This document shows, one piece after another, positions 26,114 through 35,378 of a stretch of 64,000 bases of DNA. Both the position numbers and the translations under genes were made by a program. A model generated the notes under the pieces. That model ran no database searches. It had not been told where the DNA came from and worked only from the letters and a program-made list of their open reading frames with translations. How positions within the stretch are numbered: the stretch's first letter is position 1; each line of letters starts with the position of its first letter. The DNA lies in contig NZ_JAJFAV010000010.1 in the NCBI RefSeq assembly GCF_020711235.1, positions 1-64,000 of the forward strand, read 5' to 3'. The stretch comes from Hymenobacter sp. 15J16-1T3B. Lineage in GTDB: Bacteria; Bacteroidota; Bacteroidia; Cytophagales; Hymenobacteraceae.

Positions 26114-26986
26114 ATGACCTTGCGCACGCCCCAATTGCCCCAGCCCGCCCGCGCCGCCGACCTCGACGGCGTGCTCATCCACCACGCCCTGCCGGTAGGT
26201 ACGCTAGAGCAAATCGACCCGTTTCTGCTGCTCGACCATATCGGCCCCGTCGGGCTGGAACCTTACAACGCCGGCCTGCCCTTCGGGCCGCACCCGCACC
26301 GGGGCTTTGCCACCGTCACCGTGGTGCTGGCCGGGGCGGTGCTGCACCACGACAGCCGCGGCAACCGCCAAGTGGTGGGCGCGGGCGGGGTGCAGTGGAT
26401 GACGGCGGGCCGCGGCATTATTCACGCCGAAAACCTGCCCCGGGAGCTGCGCGAAACCGGCGGGAAGCTGGAATTGCTGCAGCTGTGGATCAACCTGCCG
26501 GCGGCGCTGAAAATGGAGCAGCCCGCCTACCAGGGCTTGCCCGCCGACGCATTGCCGGTGGTAACCTCCGACGAGGGCCGGGCCATCCTGACGGCCGTAG
26601 CCGGTGCTTGGCCCGGCGCCCAGGGCCCGGCCCGGCCGCTGCGCCCGGTGCAGATGGCCCTGCTGCAGCTGCAAGCCGGTGGACGCTACGAGTGGTCCGT
26701 TGGAGCCGAATTGAACGCCATGGTGTACGCGGTACGCGGCGCCGTGCGCGTAAACGGGGCCGCGCTGGCGAGCCGGCAGCTGCTGGCACTGGCGAACGAC
26801 GGCGACACCGTGGTCATCGAAGCCGGCATCGAGGCGCTGCTGCTGCTCGGGGCCGCCCAGCCCCTCAACGAGCCGCTGGCCCGGCAGGGGCCCTTCGTAA
26901 TGAACACCACCACGCAGCTCATGGAAGCCGTGCGCGACTACCAGATGGGGCGCATGGGCATGCTGATGGAAAGCGAAACGCGCTGA
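26114..26986 (+). CDS. Pirin family protein
   Basis: Bicupin protein of 290 aa. The N-terminal cupin keeps the pirin metal ligands: His60 and His62 (PHPHRGF), His104 and Glu106 (GIIHAENLP). The C-terminal cupin (about 170-265) lacks ligands, as usual. Some pirins oxidise quercetin and others act as redox-sensitive cofactors; which applies here cannot be told. It ends 9 bp from a convergent small gene. Confidence 0.9.
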   Translation: MTLRTPQLPQPARAADLDGVLIHHALPVGTLEQIDPFLLLDHIGPVGLEPYNAGLPFGPHPHRGFATVTVVLAGAVLHHDSRGNRQVVGAGGVQWMTAGRGIIHAENLPRELRETGGKLELLQLWINLPAALKMEQPAYQGLPADALPVVTSDEGRAILTAVAGAWPGAQGPARPLRPVQMALLQLQAGGRYEWSVGAELNAMVYAVRGAVRVNGAALASRQLLALANDGDTVVIEAGIEALLLLGAAQPLNEPLARQGPFVMNTTTQLMEAVRDYQMGRMGMLMESETR

Positions 26987-26995
26987 GGCCGCGCG

Positions 26996-27361
26996 CTACG
27001 CCTCCAACTGCAGCCGCTGTTGAAGCAGCTCGATCAGGCCGGGCAAATTCAGCGGCTGCATTTCCGCCGCCGTCACCAGCGGCGCGACCCGCCCGGCTTC
27101 GTCCTCCAAGAAGATGGCCGATAGCGGCTGGCCCACCAGCGCCGGGTACGCCTCGGGCAGTTGGTCGCGGTAGAGGAAGCGAGCGGGCAGCGGCAGTGTC
27201 TGCAAAAACGCCTTCCACTCGGGGCGCATGCTGGTCAGGCCGTAGGTGAGCCCGCACAGCGTGCACGGGTAGGTGCCGGGCGACACCACCTTGTGCAGGG
27301 AATCGAGCAGGGCGTGGCCCGGGCCGGCGGAAGCGTTGTAGACGAAGAGCAGCTGACGCAT
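26996..27361 (-). CDS. Conserved hypothetical protein with CxxC motif
   Basis: A 121-aa protein starting MRQLLFVYNASAGPGHALLD, with a CTLC motif near residue 33 followed by GLTYG. This pattern (FVYNA, then CxLC) recurs in a small cytoplasmic family in Bacteroidota and other phyla that I recall without assigned function. The two cysteines could bind metal or be redox active. It sits 17 bp downstream of the sulfatase gene on the same strand and is probably co-transcribed with it. Confidence 0.75.
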   Translation of the reverse strand: MRQLLFVYNASAGPGHALLDSLHKVVSPGTYPCTLCGLTYGLTSMRPEWKAFLQTLPLPARFLYRDQLPEAYPALVGQPLSAIFLEDEAGRVAPLVTAAEMQPLNLPGLIELLQQRLQLEA

Positions 27362-27378
27362 CGGGAGGGCAACGCGCG

Positions 27379-29247
27379 CTAGCGGCGCATAAAATCAGCA
27401 AACGACTCCTGCTGGTAGGCCTGGCCTTGCCGGAGCTGCCGGTCTTTCACCGCGGGCGCCCGGTAAATCAGCTGGTGCGCCACGTTGTCCATGGTCAGTT
27501 CCCCGTCGGGCGTCAGCATGCCGAAGCCGTCGGAGAAGCAGTAGAAGGCAAAGCCGCCGGGCGCCGCGGCCGGACCGGGGGCCAGCAGGTTGCGGCTCCA
27601 GGCGTAGTCGCGGGCGGGCAGGCCGAGCTGGGTGAGCAGGGTCGCGGCCACGTCGGTCTGGCTGCCGAAGGCCGCCACCTGCCGGCCCGCCAGCTCCGGC
27701 CGCAGGGCCCCGCCGGTGAGCAGCAGCGGAATCTTAAACTTCTCCGGCGCCTGAATGGCCGACCAGCCCGGCGACACGTGCCCGTGGTCGGCCACCAGCA
27801 CCACCAGCGTATTCGCCCACCACGCCTCCTGCTGGGCAGCCCGTAGAAACTGACCCAGGGCGTGGTCGGTGTAAGCTACCGAGTTGCGGAACAGCGCGTC
27901 TTGGTCGGCACCGGGAAAGCGCGGGCGCATGGGCACCTCAAACGGCTCGTGGCTGCTCAGGGTGAAAGCCGTGACAAAAAACGGCGCCGGCCGGGGCTGG
28001 CGCAAGTCGCGCAGCAAACGACCGAGCAATACGTGGTCGTGGGCGCCCCACTTCGAGTTCTGGTCGCGCTGGCTGAAGTCCTGGCGTTCCACCAGGCGCT
28101 GGTAGCCGCCGGCGAGCAGGTAGGACTTCATGTTGGCAAAGGCCAGCTCACCGCCGTAGTAAAACGCCGATTGGTAGCCCTGACGGCCCAGGCTGCGGGC
28201 CAGGCTGGGCAGCCCCTCGGTCTTACGCGGGTACTTGATGATGCTGGTCGTGGGCTGGTTGGGGTAGCCGCTGAGCAGGGCCACGATGCCCTTTTGGCTT
28301 CGGTCGCCGCTGGCGTAGAAGTTGGAAAAGGACACGCCCGTGCGCGCGAGGCTGTCGAGGGTAGGGGTGACGTCCTTTTCGCCGCCCAGGTGGCCCACCA
28401 GCTTGGCCGTAAAGCTTTCCAAGATGATGAACAGCACGTTGGGCCGCGCAGTGCGCAGCAGCTGCACCGGCGCCGGGTCGGGCGCGGGGCGGTACAGCTC
28501 GCTCACCAAGCGGCGGGCTGTGCTGTCGGGCAAGTATACGGTGGTGCTTTGCTTGACCTCGCCCAGCTGCAGGGACTGCACCACGTTCCAGGGCACGTTG
28601 ATGGCCGCGTGGTTGGCGAAGGGAAACTGCGCCGAGAAGTACACGTCGCTCTGGTTGACCGGAATCTGCTGCACGCCCCCGCGCAGCGGCACGATGACCA
28701 GGGCTATATATAGGAGTCCGACGAGCACCGCGCGCCAGCGCGGAAACCAGGCCGGGGCCAGCGGCAGCGGCGCAAGCAGGCGCCGGTACAGCCCGTAACC
28801 GGCCGCCAGCAGACCCGCCAAAATCAGGGTCAGCTTCAGCCAGGGCGCCGAGCCGGCCGACGCCGCCATTTCGCCGGGCGTGTCGAGGTACTGCAGCGGG
28901 GTGCTGTCGAGGCGGAAGCCCCAAGCCTTGTACAGCTCCAAATCGACGGTGGTCATGAGCCCGACCACCACGCCCGCCAGCGCCGTGTAAGCCCCGAGGG
29001 CTTTGGCCCCGCGCCAGCGCGGAAACAGCCCGCCCAGCGTCAGCAGCAAAAAGGCCGGCAGGCTCAGGTACGCGGCGGCCGAGCCATCGAGGCGCAAGCC
29101 GTAGAGAAAGGTGCGCGCGGCCGTGCCCGCGTCGAGGGCGGCGGTGTGCTGCGACCAGTGGTAAAGCAAAAAGACGGCGCGCCCGAGGGCGAACAGCAGC
29201 AGCCAGTATAGAAAATAGCGCGGCTGATAATGAAAGCGGTTTCTCAC
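27379..29247 (-). CDS. LTA-synthase-like membrane sulfatase/phosphoglycerol transferase
   Basis: Inner-membrane enzyme of about 622 aa with five N-terminal transmembrane segments (about 12-160) and a periplasmic sulfatase-fold domain (about 250-600). The nucleophile region is NVLFIILESFTAKLVGHLGG (metal-binding Glu, threonine nucleophile) and the other metal-site region is VADHGH. The family transfers phosphoglycerol or phosphoethanolamine to lipids or glycans; in Gram-negatives the target is often membrane-derived glucan or lipid A. The start was set at GTG 29247 because the longer TTG start overlaps the -7 box. Confidence 0.86.
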   Translation of the reverse strand: MRNRFHYQPRYFLYWLLLFALGRAVFLLYHWSQHTAALDAGTAARTFLYGLRLDGSAAAYLSLPAFLLLTLGGLFPRWRGAKALGAYTALAGVVVGLMTTVDLELYKAWGFRLDSTPLQYLDTPGEMAASAGSAPWLKLTLILAGLLAAGYGLYRRLLAPLPLAPAWFPRWRAVLVGLLYIALVIVPLRGGVQQIPVNQSDVYFSAQFPFANHAAINVPWNVVQSLQLGEVKQSTTVYLPDSTARRLVSELYRPAPDPAPVQLLRTARPNVLFIILESFTAKLVGHLGGEKDVTPTLDSLARTGVSFSNFYASGDRSQKGIVALLSGYPNQPTTSIIKYPRKTEGLPSLARSLGRQGYQSAFYYGGELAFANMKSYLLAGGYQRLVERQDFSQRDQNSKWGAHDHVLLGRLLRDLRQPRPAPFFVTAFTLSSHEPFEVPMRPRFPGADQDALFRNSVAYTDHALGQFLRAAQQEAWWANTLVVLVADHGHVSPGWSAIQAPEKFKIPLLLTGGALRPELAGRQVAAFGSQTDVAATLLTQLGLPARDYAWSRNLLAPGPAAAPGGFAFYCFSDGFGMLTPDGELTMDNVAHQLIYRAPAVKDRQLRQGQAYQQESFADFMRR

Positions 29248-29265
29248 GAGCGGAGTGCGAAGCCG

Positions 29266-29273
29266 CAAAGGTA
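29266..29273 (-). promoter_or_regulatory. -7 promoter box for the sulfatase gene
   Basis: TACCTTTG on the minus strand, 18 bp before the proposed GTG start. It overlaps the TTG at 29266-29268, arguing against that codon as start. Confidence 0.6.
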
Positions 29274-29467
29274 ACGGGCGCGTGCATGCCGCCGCTACGC
29301 AATCCGGCCCGGCACCCTGCCGCCAGGAAACTAATCCGCAGGCTTCCGGTACTGCGGGCGGAGAGATACGGGTAGAAATTGAGGGGGTGTGGTCGGCGAA
29401 AACGTTTGCTTGGTCGAAAAAGGCCTTAAAAAAAGAGGGGGTAGTTGTGAAAAATAACTTTCGCTTC

Positions 29468-29475
29468 TACCTTTG
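29468..29475 (+). promoter_or_regulatory. Promoter of the glutamine synthetase gene
   Basis: TACCTTTG, exact TAnnTTTG, 46 bp before the proposed GTG start; TTGTG at 29445-29449 is a candidate -33 element 18 bp upstream. The region between the two divergent promoters is AT-rich and could hold regulator sites. Confidence 0.6.
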
Positions 29476-29521
29476 GCCCCATCAAAAGCATTTCCCCGCT
29501 TTTTTAACCTTTCCCCGTTTC

Positions 29522-31708
29522 GTGGCAACCCTCCGTTTTCGTGCTTTGAATTTGGTCGACCAGCGCAAGCCGGTGCCGGTCACTTCGTCCGAACGTCGTT
29601 CGGAATCTTTTGGTCGCAACGTGTTCAACCTGGAGGCCATGCGCGCCACCATGTCGGGCGACTATTTCAAAAAGCTGCAGGCCGCCATCAAGAATGGCCA
29701 GCCCGTGGAGCGCGGCGTGGCCGACGCCGTGGCCGGGGCCATGAAAACCTGGGCCATGAGCAAGGGGGCCACGCACTACACGCACTGGTTCCAGCCGCTG
29801 ACCGGCGCCACCGCCGAAAAGCACGACTCCTTTTTTGACCTCAACTCCGACGGCCGCCCCATCGAGAACTTCAAAGGTTCGGCGCTGGTGCAGCAGGAGC
29901 CCGATGCTTCGTCGTTCCCCAACGGCGGCATCCGCAACACCTTCGAGGCCCGCGGCTACACCGCTTGGGACCCCACGTCGCCCGCCTTCATCATCGAAAC
30001 GGCCGGCTCGAAGACCCTGTGCATCCCGACCATCTTCGTCGCCTACACCGGTGAGGCCCTCGACTACAAAGCCCCGCTGCTGAAGTCGCTGGCCGCCCTG
30101 GAGCGCGCCGCCCTGCCCATCTGCCAGTACTTCGACAAGGACGTGCAGCGCGTGAACACCACGCTGGGCATCGAACAGGAGTACTTCCTCGTCGACAAGG
30201 CCCTGTATTCGGCCCGCCCCGACCTGGTGATGACCGGCCGCACGCTCTTCGGCCACGCCCCGGCCAAGGGCCAGCAGCTCGAAGACCACTACTTCGGCTC
30301 GATTCCGCCCCGCGTGCACTCCTTTATGGTGGAGTTCGAAGAGGAAGCTACCAAGCTGGGCATTCCGCTGCGCACCCGCCACAACGAAGTGGCCCCGCAC
30401 CAATTTGAGTGCGCCCCGACCTTCGAGGACGCCAACCTGGCCATCGACCACAACCAGCTCCTGATGGACATCATGGACAAGGTGGCCGACAAGCACGACT
30501 TCAAGGTGCTGCTGCACGAGAAGCCCTTCGCGGGCGTCAACGGTTCGGGCAAGCACAACAACTGGGCAATGAGCACGGACACCGGCGTGAACCTGTTCTC
30601 GCCCGGCCGCAAGCCCAAGGAAAACCTGCAGTTCCTGACCTTCTTCATCAACACGGTGAAGGCCGTGCACCAGCACGCCGATTTGCTGCGCGCCAGCATT
30701 GCCTCGGCTTCGAACGACCACCGCCTGGGCGCCAACGAAGCCCCGCCGGCCATCATGTCGGTGTTCGTGGGCAAGCAGCTGACGGAGGTGCTCGACGAGC
30801 TGGAGCGCAACGCCAAGCTGCCCCTCGACAAGGGCGACAACCTGTACTTGAAGCTGGGCATCGACAAGATTCCGCCCATTCTGCTCGACAACACCGACCG
30901 CAACCGCACCTCGCCCTTCGCCTTCACCGGCAACAAGTTCGAGTTCCGCGCCGTGGGTTCGTCGGCCAACTGCTCCTCGGCCATGACCGTGCTCAACGCC
31001 ATCGTGGCCGACCAGCTGGACATCTTCCGCAAGGAGGTCGACGCGCTGATCGAGACGGGCCGCAAAAAGGAAATGGCCATCATCGACGTGCTGCGCCAGT
31101 ACGTGATTGACTCGAAAGCCATCCGCTTCGAGGGCAACGGCTACTCCGACGAGTGGAAGGAAGAGGCCGCCTCGCGCGGTTTGTCGAACGTGCCGACCAC
31201 GCCGCCGGCCCTTGACGCCTTCGTGACCGAGCCGGCTTCGCAATTATTCGAGCGTTTGGGCATATATTCGCACGTTGAACTGCACGCCCGCCACGAAATC
31301 CTCCTGGAGGACTACATCAAGCGGGTGCAGATCGAAAGCCGCGTGATGGGGGATTTGGCCGTAAACCACATTATTCCGACCGCGGTAGCGTACCAGAACA
31401 AGCTTGTGCAAAACGTGCGCGGCTTGCGCGAACTGGGCCTCGATGACGAATACTCGCAGGTAACTGTGGATTCCATCAAGGAAATTTCGCGGCGCATCGC
31501 GACCATCAAAACCACGGTGGGCGAGATGGTTGACGAACGGAAAAAAGCCAACAAGCTGGAGGACACGCGCGAGCGGGCCCTGGCCTACGGCGCAACTATT
31601 CGTCCGCTGTTCGACGTTATTCGTCGGCAAGTTGACAAATTGGAACTTCTAGTGGCCGACGAAGATTGGCCCCTAGTCAAATACCGCGAGCTGCTCTTCT
31701 TGCATTAG
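29522..31708 (+). CDS. glnN: Type III glutamine synthetase
   Basis: Makes glutamine from glutamate and ammonia with ATP; the main ammonia-assimilating enzyme in this phylum. At 728 aa it has the length of GSIII (about 725-730), well above GSI. Visible: N-terminal YFKKLQAAIKNGQPVERGVA, substrate region THYTHWFQPLTGATAEKHD, the catalytic GIEQEYFLVD, EVAPHQFECAP, and FAGVNGSGKHNNWAMST with its flexible flap. The start is GTG (MATLRFRALNL); relatives start with the same residues. Expected to be controlled by nitrogen supply, though no specific operator is visible. Confidence 0.96.
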   Translation: MATLRFRALNLVDQRKPVPVTSSERRSESFGRNVFNLEAMRATMSGDYFKKLQAAIKNGQPVERGVADAVAGAMKTWAMSKGATHYTHWFQPLTGATAEKHDSFFDLNSDGRPIENFKGSALVQQEPDASSFPNGGIRNTFEARGYTAWDPTSPAFIIETAGSKTLCIPTIFVAYTGEALDYKAPLLKSLAALERAALPICQYFDKDVQRVNTTLGIEQEYFLVDKALYSARPDLVMTGRTLFGHAPAKGQQLEDHYFGSIPPRVHSFMVEFEEEATKLGIPLRTRHNEVAPHQFECAPTFEDANLAIDHNQLLMDIMDKVADKHDFKVLLHEKPFAGVNGSGKHNNWAMSTDTGVNLFSPGRKPKENLQFLTFFINTVKAVHQHADLLRASIASASNDHRLGANEAPPAIMSVFVGKQLTEVLDELERNAKLPLDKGDNLYLKLGIDKIPPILLDNTDRNRTSPFAFTGNKFEFRAVGSSANCSSAMTVLNAIVADQLDIFRKEVDALIETGRKKEMAIIDVLRQYVIDSKAIRFEGNGYSDEWKEEAASRGLSNVPTTPPALDAFVTEPASQLFERLGIYSHVELHARHEILLEDYIKRVQIESRVMGDLAVNHIIPTAVAYQNKLVQNVRGLRELGLDDEYSQVTVDSIKEISRRIATIKTTVGEMVDERKKANKLEDTRERALAYGATIRPLFDVIRRQVDKLELLVADEDWPLVKYRELLFLH

Positions 31709-31770
31709 CAGCCGCCGGTGCAACCGGTTCGAATTCGGGTGGGAATGCAGTTCGACCGGTTCGCCACTAA

Positions 31771-31854
31771 GCCCGTTGGCCCCGCAGCAAGTGCGGGAGC
31801 CGGCGGGTTTTTTCATTTTCGGGCCATGCGTCAGCGGCTACCCGCTGACGCATG
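31771..31854 (+). terminator. Two tandem terminator hairpins after glnN
   Basis: The first (about 31771-31813) has nested arms GCCCG/CGGGT and CCCGCA/TGCGGG followed by six T. The second (31825-31854) has perfect 13-bp arms around CTAC, followed by ACTTTTTT. The second can also end transcription of the minus-strand gene that stops at 31874. Confidence 0.8.
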
Positions 31855-31873
31855 ACTTTTTTATTGACCCAGA

Positions 31874-32380
31874 CTAATTGGCCGGCGAAGAGGCGGCGGG
31901 CAGCTCGGGCAAGTCGTGTTCCAGTACCTCCGCTTTCGAGCCGAAATCTGGCGCTACGGCCCGGCGCAGGCGGTTTTTTAGCTCGTCGAGGGTGTGGCGC
32001 ACGTTCGTGACGGTGGGGTGCTGCTGCAGCTTGGCGGCCATGTCGGTCTTGAGCACGGCGCGCACAATTTTCTCCACCACGAAGGGCAGAATCCAGCCGA
32101 CCACGTTGGAGGCCAGCGCCCCGCGCAAGCCCAGCCGGGCCAGCAGCCGGATGGTCATGCGCTCCAGCAGCAGCGCCTTCACGGCCGGGGCCGCCTTGTC
32201 GGTGAGGAAGTCGGCCACCAGCTTGGCGTTGCCGCGCTGCACTTCGGCGCGCAGCACCTCCTGCACCGACTCGGCCGCCGAGCGGAAGGCCTTGCGAAAC
32301 AGCGGGCCGGTTTGCCAGGCGCGCAGCCCCAGGGCGCGGGTAGCGTCGAAGAGGGTGGGGAAGATGGAGGGCGCTTTCAT
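31874..32380 (-). CDS. Conserved hypothetical helical protein
   Basis: A 168-aa protein that I do not recognise. It is largely helical, with amphipathic stretches (RAWQTGPLFRKAFRSAAESV, MTIRLLARLGLRGALASNVV) and a moderately hydrophobic segment about 88-108 (ASNVVGWILPFVVEKIV) that might associate with the membrane. The first half is rich in Ala, Leu and Arg, the end is acidic and Pro-rich. No signal peptide. It is divergent from the quinone oxidoreductase gene with about 200 bp between starts. Confidence 0.7.
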   Translation of the reverse strand: MKAPSIFPTLFDATRALGLRAWQTGPLFRKAFRSAAESVQEVLRAEVQRGNAKLVADFLTDKAAPAVKALLLERMTIRLLARLGLRGALASNVVGWILPFVVEKIVRAVLKTDMAAKLQQHPTVTNVRHTLDELKNRLRRAVAPDFGSKAEVLEHDLPELPAASSPAN

Positions 32381-32579
32381 ACCGCAGCAAGAAACGCAAA
32401 AGCCGTCGAAAGGTGCGAATAACGCCCGCCCGGCAATTAATTGCGGCCCTTGGGAAAGGCGCCGCTACATAAAGGACGCATAGTTTGTTTATTGCAGCCC
32501 AGCCAAGTTGCGGCACCGCGGCCCCCGTGCTGCGCCGTCCGCCCTCGGCTGTTCCGCCCCCTCTCCCTACCAACCTAGC

Positions 32580-33554
32580 ATGCATGCCATTGTCATCAGC
32601 CGCCCCGGCGGCCCAGAAGTCTTACAGCTCGCCCACCGCGACACCCCGCCACCCGGCCCCGGTCAAGTGCAGGTACAAGTGCTGGCCGCGGGCGTCAACC
32701 GCCCCGACGTGCTGCTGCGCCAGGGCAAGTACGGCGGCGCGGGCGACGTGACGGGCACCGTCCCGGGCCTGGAAATAGCCGGCGTGGTGAGCCAGGTCGG
32801 GGAGGGCGTGACGCGCTGGCAGGTGGGCGACGAGGTATGCGCCCTGCTGGCGGCCGGCGGCTACGCCGAATACGCGGTGGTAGACGCGCGCCACTGCCTG
32901 CCGGTACCCGCCGGCTGGCGCATGACGGAGGCCGCCTCCCTGCCCGAAACCGTGTTTACCGTGTGGCACAACGTGTTTCAGCGCGGCGCCTTGCAGCCCG
33001 GCGAAACCCTGCTGGTGCACGGCGGCAGCAGCGGCATCGGCGTGACGGCCATTCAGCTGGCCCGCTTGCGCGGGGCCACGGTGTACGCCACGGCCGGCTC
33101 GGAGGAAAAATGCCGCGCCTGCGAGGCGCTGGGCGCCGCCCGCTGCTTCAACTACCACACCGAGGACTTCGAGGCCGGGCTGCGGGAGCAGGGCGTCGAC
33201 GTGGTGCTGGACATGATCGGGGGCGACTACACGGCCAAAAACCTGCGCCTGCTCAAAGACGACGGCCGGCTGGTGTTTATCAACGCCATGAAGGGCGGGA
33301 CGGCCGAGTTCAGCGCCCTGGAAGTCATGCGGCGGCGGCTGACCATCACCGGCAGCACCCTGCGCCCGCGCTCGGCCGACTTCAAGGCCGCGCTGGCAGC
33401 CGAGGTGGAGCACCACGTGTGGCCGCTGCTGGTGAACAAACAGTTCAAGCCGGTGCTGTTTCGCAAATTCGCCCTGCCCGAAGCCGAACTGGCCCACCGC
33501 CTGCTGGAAAGCAGCGCCCACATCGGCAAAATCGTGCTGCGGGTCAACCGTTGA
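32580..33554 (+). CDS. Zinc-independent NAD(P)H:quinone oxidoreductase (MDR family)
   Basis: A 324-aa medium-chain dehydrogenase of the quinone-oxidoreductase branch. The N-terminal GroES-like domain has GVNRPDVLLRQG, where zinc enzymes would have their ligands, and the cofactor site is LVHGGSSGIGVTAIQLA (about 145-161). It most resembles the human TP53I3/PIG3-type enzymes (NADPH quinone reductase). The start was placed at ATG 32580 (MHAIVISRPGGPEVL). A detoxification or redox role is inferred. Confidence 0.92.
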   Translation: MHAIVISRPGGPEVLQLAHRDTPPPGPGQVQVQVLAAGVNRPDVLLRQGKYGGAGDVTGTVPGLEIAGVVSQVGEGVTRWQVGDEVCALLAAGGYAEYAVVDARHCLPVPAGWRMTEAASLPETVFTVWHNVFQRGALQPGETLLVHGGSSGIGVTAIQLARLRGATVYATAGSEEKCRACEALGAARCFNYHTEDFEAGLREQGVDVVLDMIGGDYTAKNLRLLKDDGRLVFINAMKGGTAEFSALEVMRRRLTITGSTLRPRSADFKAALAAEVEHHVWPLLVNKQFKPVLFRKFALPEAELAHRLLESSAHIGKIVLRVNR

Positions 33555-33589
33555 GGTGCCTTCCGCCTTCAGTAAATCATTAACGGCGG

Positions 33590-33603
33590 GCAATAATTAT
33601 TGC
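33590..33603. promoter_or_regulatory. Perfect 14-bp AT-rich palindrome, candidate operator
   Basis: GCAATAATTATTGC lies in the 184-bp gap before the MarR-type gene, within otherwise GC-rich DNA. A short perfect palindrome upstream of a MarR regulator suits autoregulation, but binding is inference. Confidence 0.4.
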
Positions 33604-33738
33604 AAAAGTGTAAACGTGGCCGCCGCGTGCCCGTACGCTTCAGCTTAGAGGGAACCTGACCGGCTTCCTGTTGCCCGCGCTACTCTTTTCTTCCGCGCCG
33701 CCCTCGTTCCGGGCGGTGCGTTGCACACCTCCACTGCC

Positions 33739-34416
33739 ATGGATTACTCGTTGCTGAAGCAGTTGATCGAGCAGGCTGAGGCCTTCGAGCAGCACCAGCA
33801 AGCCAGCCACAGCGCGCCCGCCGACCTCGCCCGGTTTGCCGCTTGGCTGCACACCCGGACGGTCCTGGCCCCGACCGCCACCGACCCGCACCCCGACGAA
33901 ATGCACCGCTCGCACGAAACGGCGGAGGTGCAGATCAGCAAGCTGGTGATTTTTATGAACCGCTACGCCCGGGTGTACAGCCGCCTGGCCCTGGCCGATA
34001 CCCCGCTGCTCACCATCGATGACTTTGCCTACCTGGCCAGCCTCTACCGCGTGCAGCCCCTGAGCAAAACCGAGCTGATTACCCGCAACGTGCACGAAAA
34101 GGCCTCGGGCACCGAGGTCATCAAGCGCCTGCTGGCCAACGGCCTCGTCGCCGAGCAACCCCACGCCACCGACCGGCGCCGCAAGCAGCTCACCGTGACG
34201 GACGCCGGCCTCGCGGTGCTGCGGCAGGTGGTGGGCCGCATGACGCAGGCGGCGCAGCTCGTCGCGGGCGACTTGAACGCGCAGGAGCGGCAGCAGCTGC
34301 TCTACCTGCTGCAGCGGCTCGACAAGTTTCACCTGCCGATTTTCCTGGCCCCGCGCCCGGCCAGCTTCGAGGAGCTGATGCAGCTGTGGCAGCCGCTAAG
34401 CGCGGCGGAGGAGTAA
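33739..34416 (+). CDS. MarR-family transcriptional regulator
   Basis: A 225-aa winged-helix protein. The core (about 75-190) has TIDDFAYLASLYRVQPLSKT, the recognition helix NVHEKASGTEVIKRLLANGL, and the wing AEQPHATDRRRKQLTVTDAG, typical of MarR with DRR at the wing. An N-terminal helical extension of about 70 residues is longer than in most members. Ligand and targets unknown; the NAD-binding gene 60 bp downstream is a candidate partner. The palindrome at 33590-33603 could be its operator. Confidence 0.87.
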   Translation: MDYSLLKQLIEQAEAFEQHQQASHSAPADLARFAAWLHTRTVLAPTATDPHPDEMHRSHETAEVQISKLVIFMNRYARVYSRLALADTPLLTIDDFAYLASLYRVQPLSKTELITRNVHEKASGTEVIKRLLANGLVAEQPHATDRRRKQLTVTDAGLAVLRQVVGRMTQAAQLVAGDLNAQERQQLLYLLQRLDKFHLPIFLAPRPASFEELMQLWQPLSAAEE

Positions 34417-34476
34417 CCCCGGGCCGCGGCCGGGAGTACAGCTAGGCTGGGCGCTTGTTGCCCCGCCCGTACTGCT

Positions 34477-35136
34477 ATGAAGAAAACTGCCCTTGTTATC
34501 GGCGCCACCGGCTTGGTGGGGCACTATTTGGTTGGTCAGCTGCTGACCGATGCGCGCTTCGAGCGCGTGAAAGTGTTTACGCGCCGGCCCACCGGCTACC
34601 ACAACCCCGACAAGCTCGAGGAGTACCTCGTTGACTTCGACAAGCCCGCGGAGTGGCAGGAGCTGCTGCAGGGCGAGGTGCTGTTTTCGGCCCTGGGCAC
34701 CACCCTCAAGCAAGCCGGTAGCAAGGAGGCTCAGTACCGCGTCGACCACACTTACCAGCTGCAAACGGCTGAGCACGCCGCCCGCAACGGCACCGACACC
34801 TACGTGCTGGTGTCGGCCGCCGGGGCGGACAAAGACTCAGCCCTCTTCTACAGCCGCATGAAGGGCGAGCTGGAGCGCGACGTGCAGGCGCTGGCGTTTG
34901 CGCGCACCCGAATCCTGCAGCCGGGCGTGTTGGCCGGCCCGCGGCCGCAGGCCCGGCCGCTGGAGCGGGTGAGCATCGGCGCGGCGGCCCTGCTGGGCAC
35001 CCTGCCGGTCCTGCGCAAGTACCGTCCCATCCACGCCCGCACGGTGGCCCGGGCCATGATCAACGCCAGCTTCGACGAGGCGGTGGGCCTGCAGGTGGAT
35101 ACCCTGGAAGACGTGTTCAAGCGGGCCGGGGAGTAG
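34477..35136 (+). CDS. NAD(P)-binding oxidoreductase, TIP30/HTATIP2-like
   Basis: A 219-aa atypical short-chain dehydrogenase. The N-terminal Rossmann motif is VIGATGLVGHYLVGQLL, and VSAAGADKDSALFYSRMKGELE holds the Tyr/Lys active-site pair (YSRMK). The C-terminus (LQPGVLAGPRPQARPLE) matches the HTATIP2-like group. It follows the MarR-type regulator on the same strand by 60 bp. The substrate is unknown. Confidence 0.87.
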   Translation: MKKTALVIGATGLVGHYLVGQLLTDARFERVKVFTRRPTGYHNPDKLEEYLVDFDKPAEWQELLQGEVLFSALGTTLKQAGSKEAQYRVDHTYQLQTAEHAARNGTDTYVLVSAAGADKDSALFYSRMKGELERDVQALAFARTRILQPGVLAGPRPQARPLERVSIGAAALLGTLPVLRKYRPIHARTVARAMINASFDEAVGLQVDTLEDVFKRAGE

Positions 35137-35311
35137 GCGCGGGGCCGCCGTAGCCCACCCGCGCTTCGGCCCAGTCAAACGGCCGCTGCTCCATTGCCCA
35201 GCTGCGTGGTCAGCCAGTGCGGGTAGCGCACGGCTTGCTGCCGCTTGGCCTCCTCGTGCCAGTGGGCCCACGCCGGCCTGGGTGTCGGATTTCCTTCCGC
35301 GCGCAACCGCG

Positions 35312-35319
35312 TACCTTTG
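35312..35319 (+). promoter_or_regulatory. -7 promoter box for ispG
   Basis: TACCTTTG, exact TAnnTTTG match, 59 bp before the ispG ATG. Confidence 0.6.
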
Positions 35320-35378
35320 CCTGCCGGCAACTTTGCGGCCTTCAACGCGGTTTTGCCCCTGATTACGTACCTGCGCGC

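Noticed and set aside
31722-31760. GGTTCGAATTC sequence resembling a tRNA T-loop
   Set aside because: No acceptor stem, anticodon arm or CCA-compatible end can be folded around it.
31711-31770. Repeated CCGGTTCG motif after glnN
   Set aside because: Two short copies (AACCGGTTCGAA and GACCGGTTCGCC) are expected by chance in such sequence and lie before a clear terminator.
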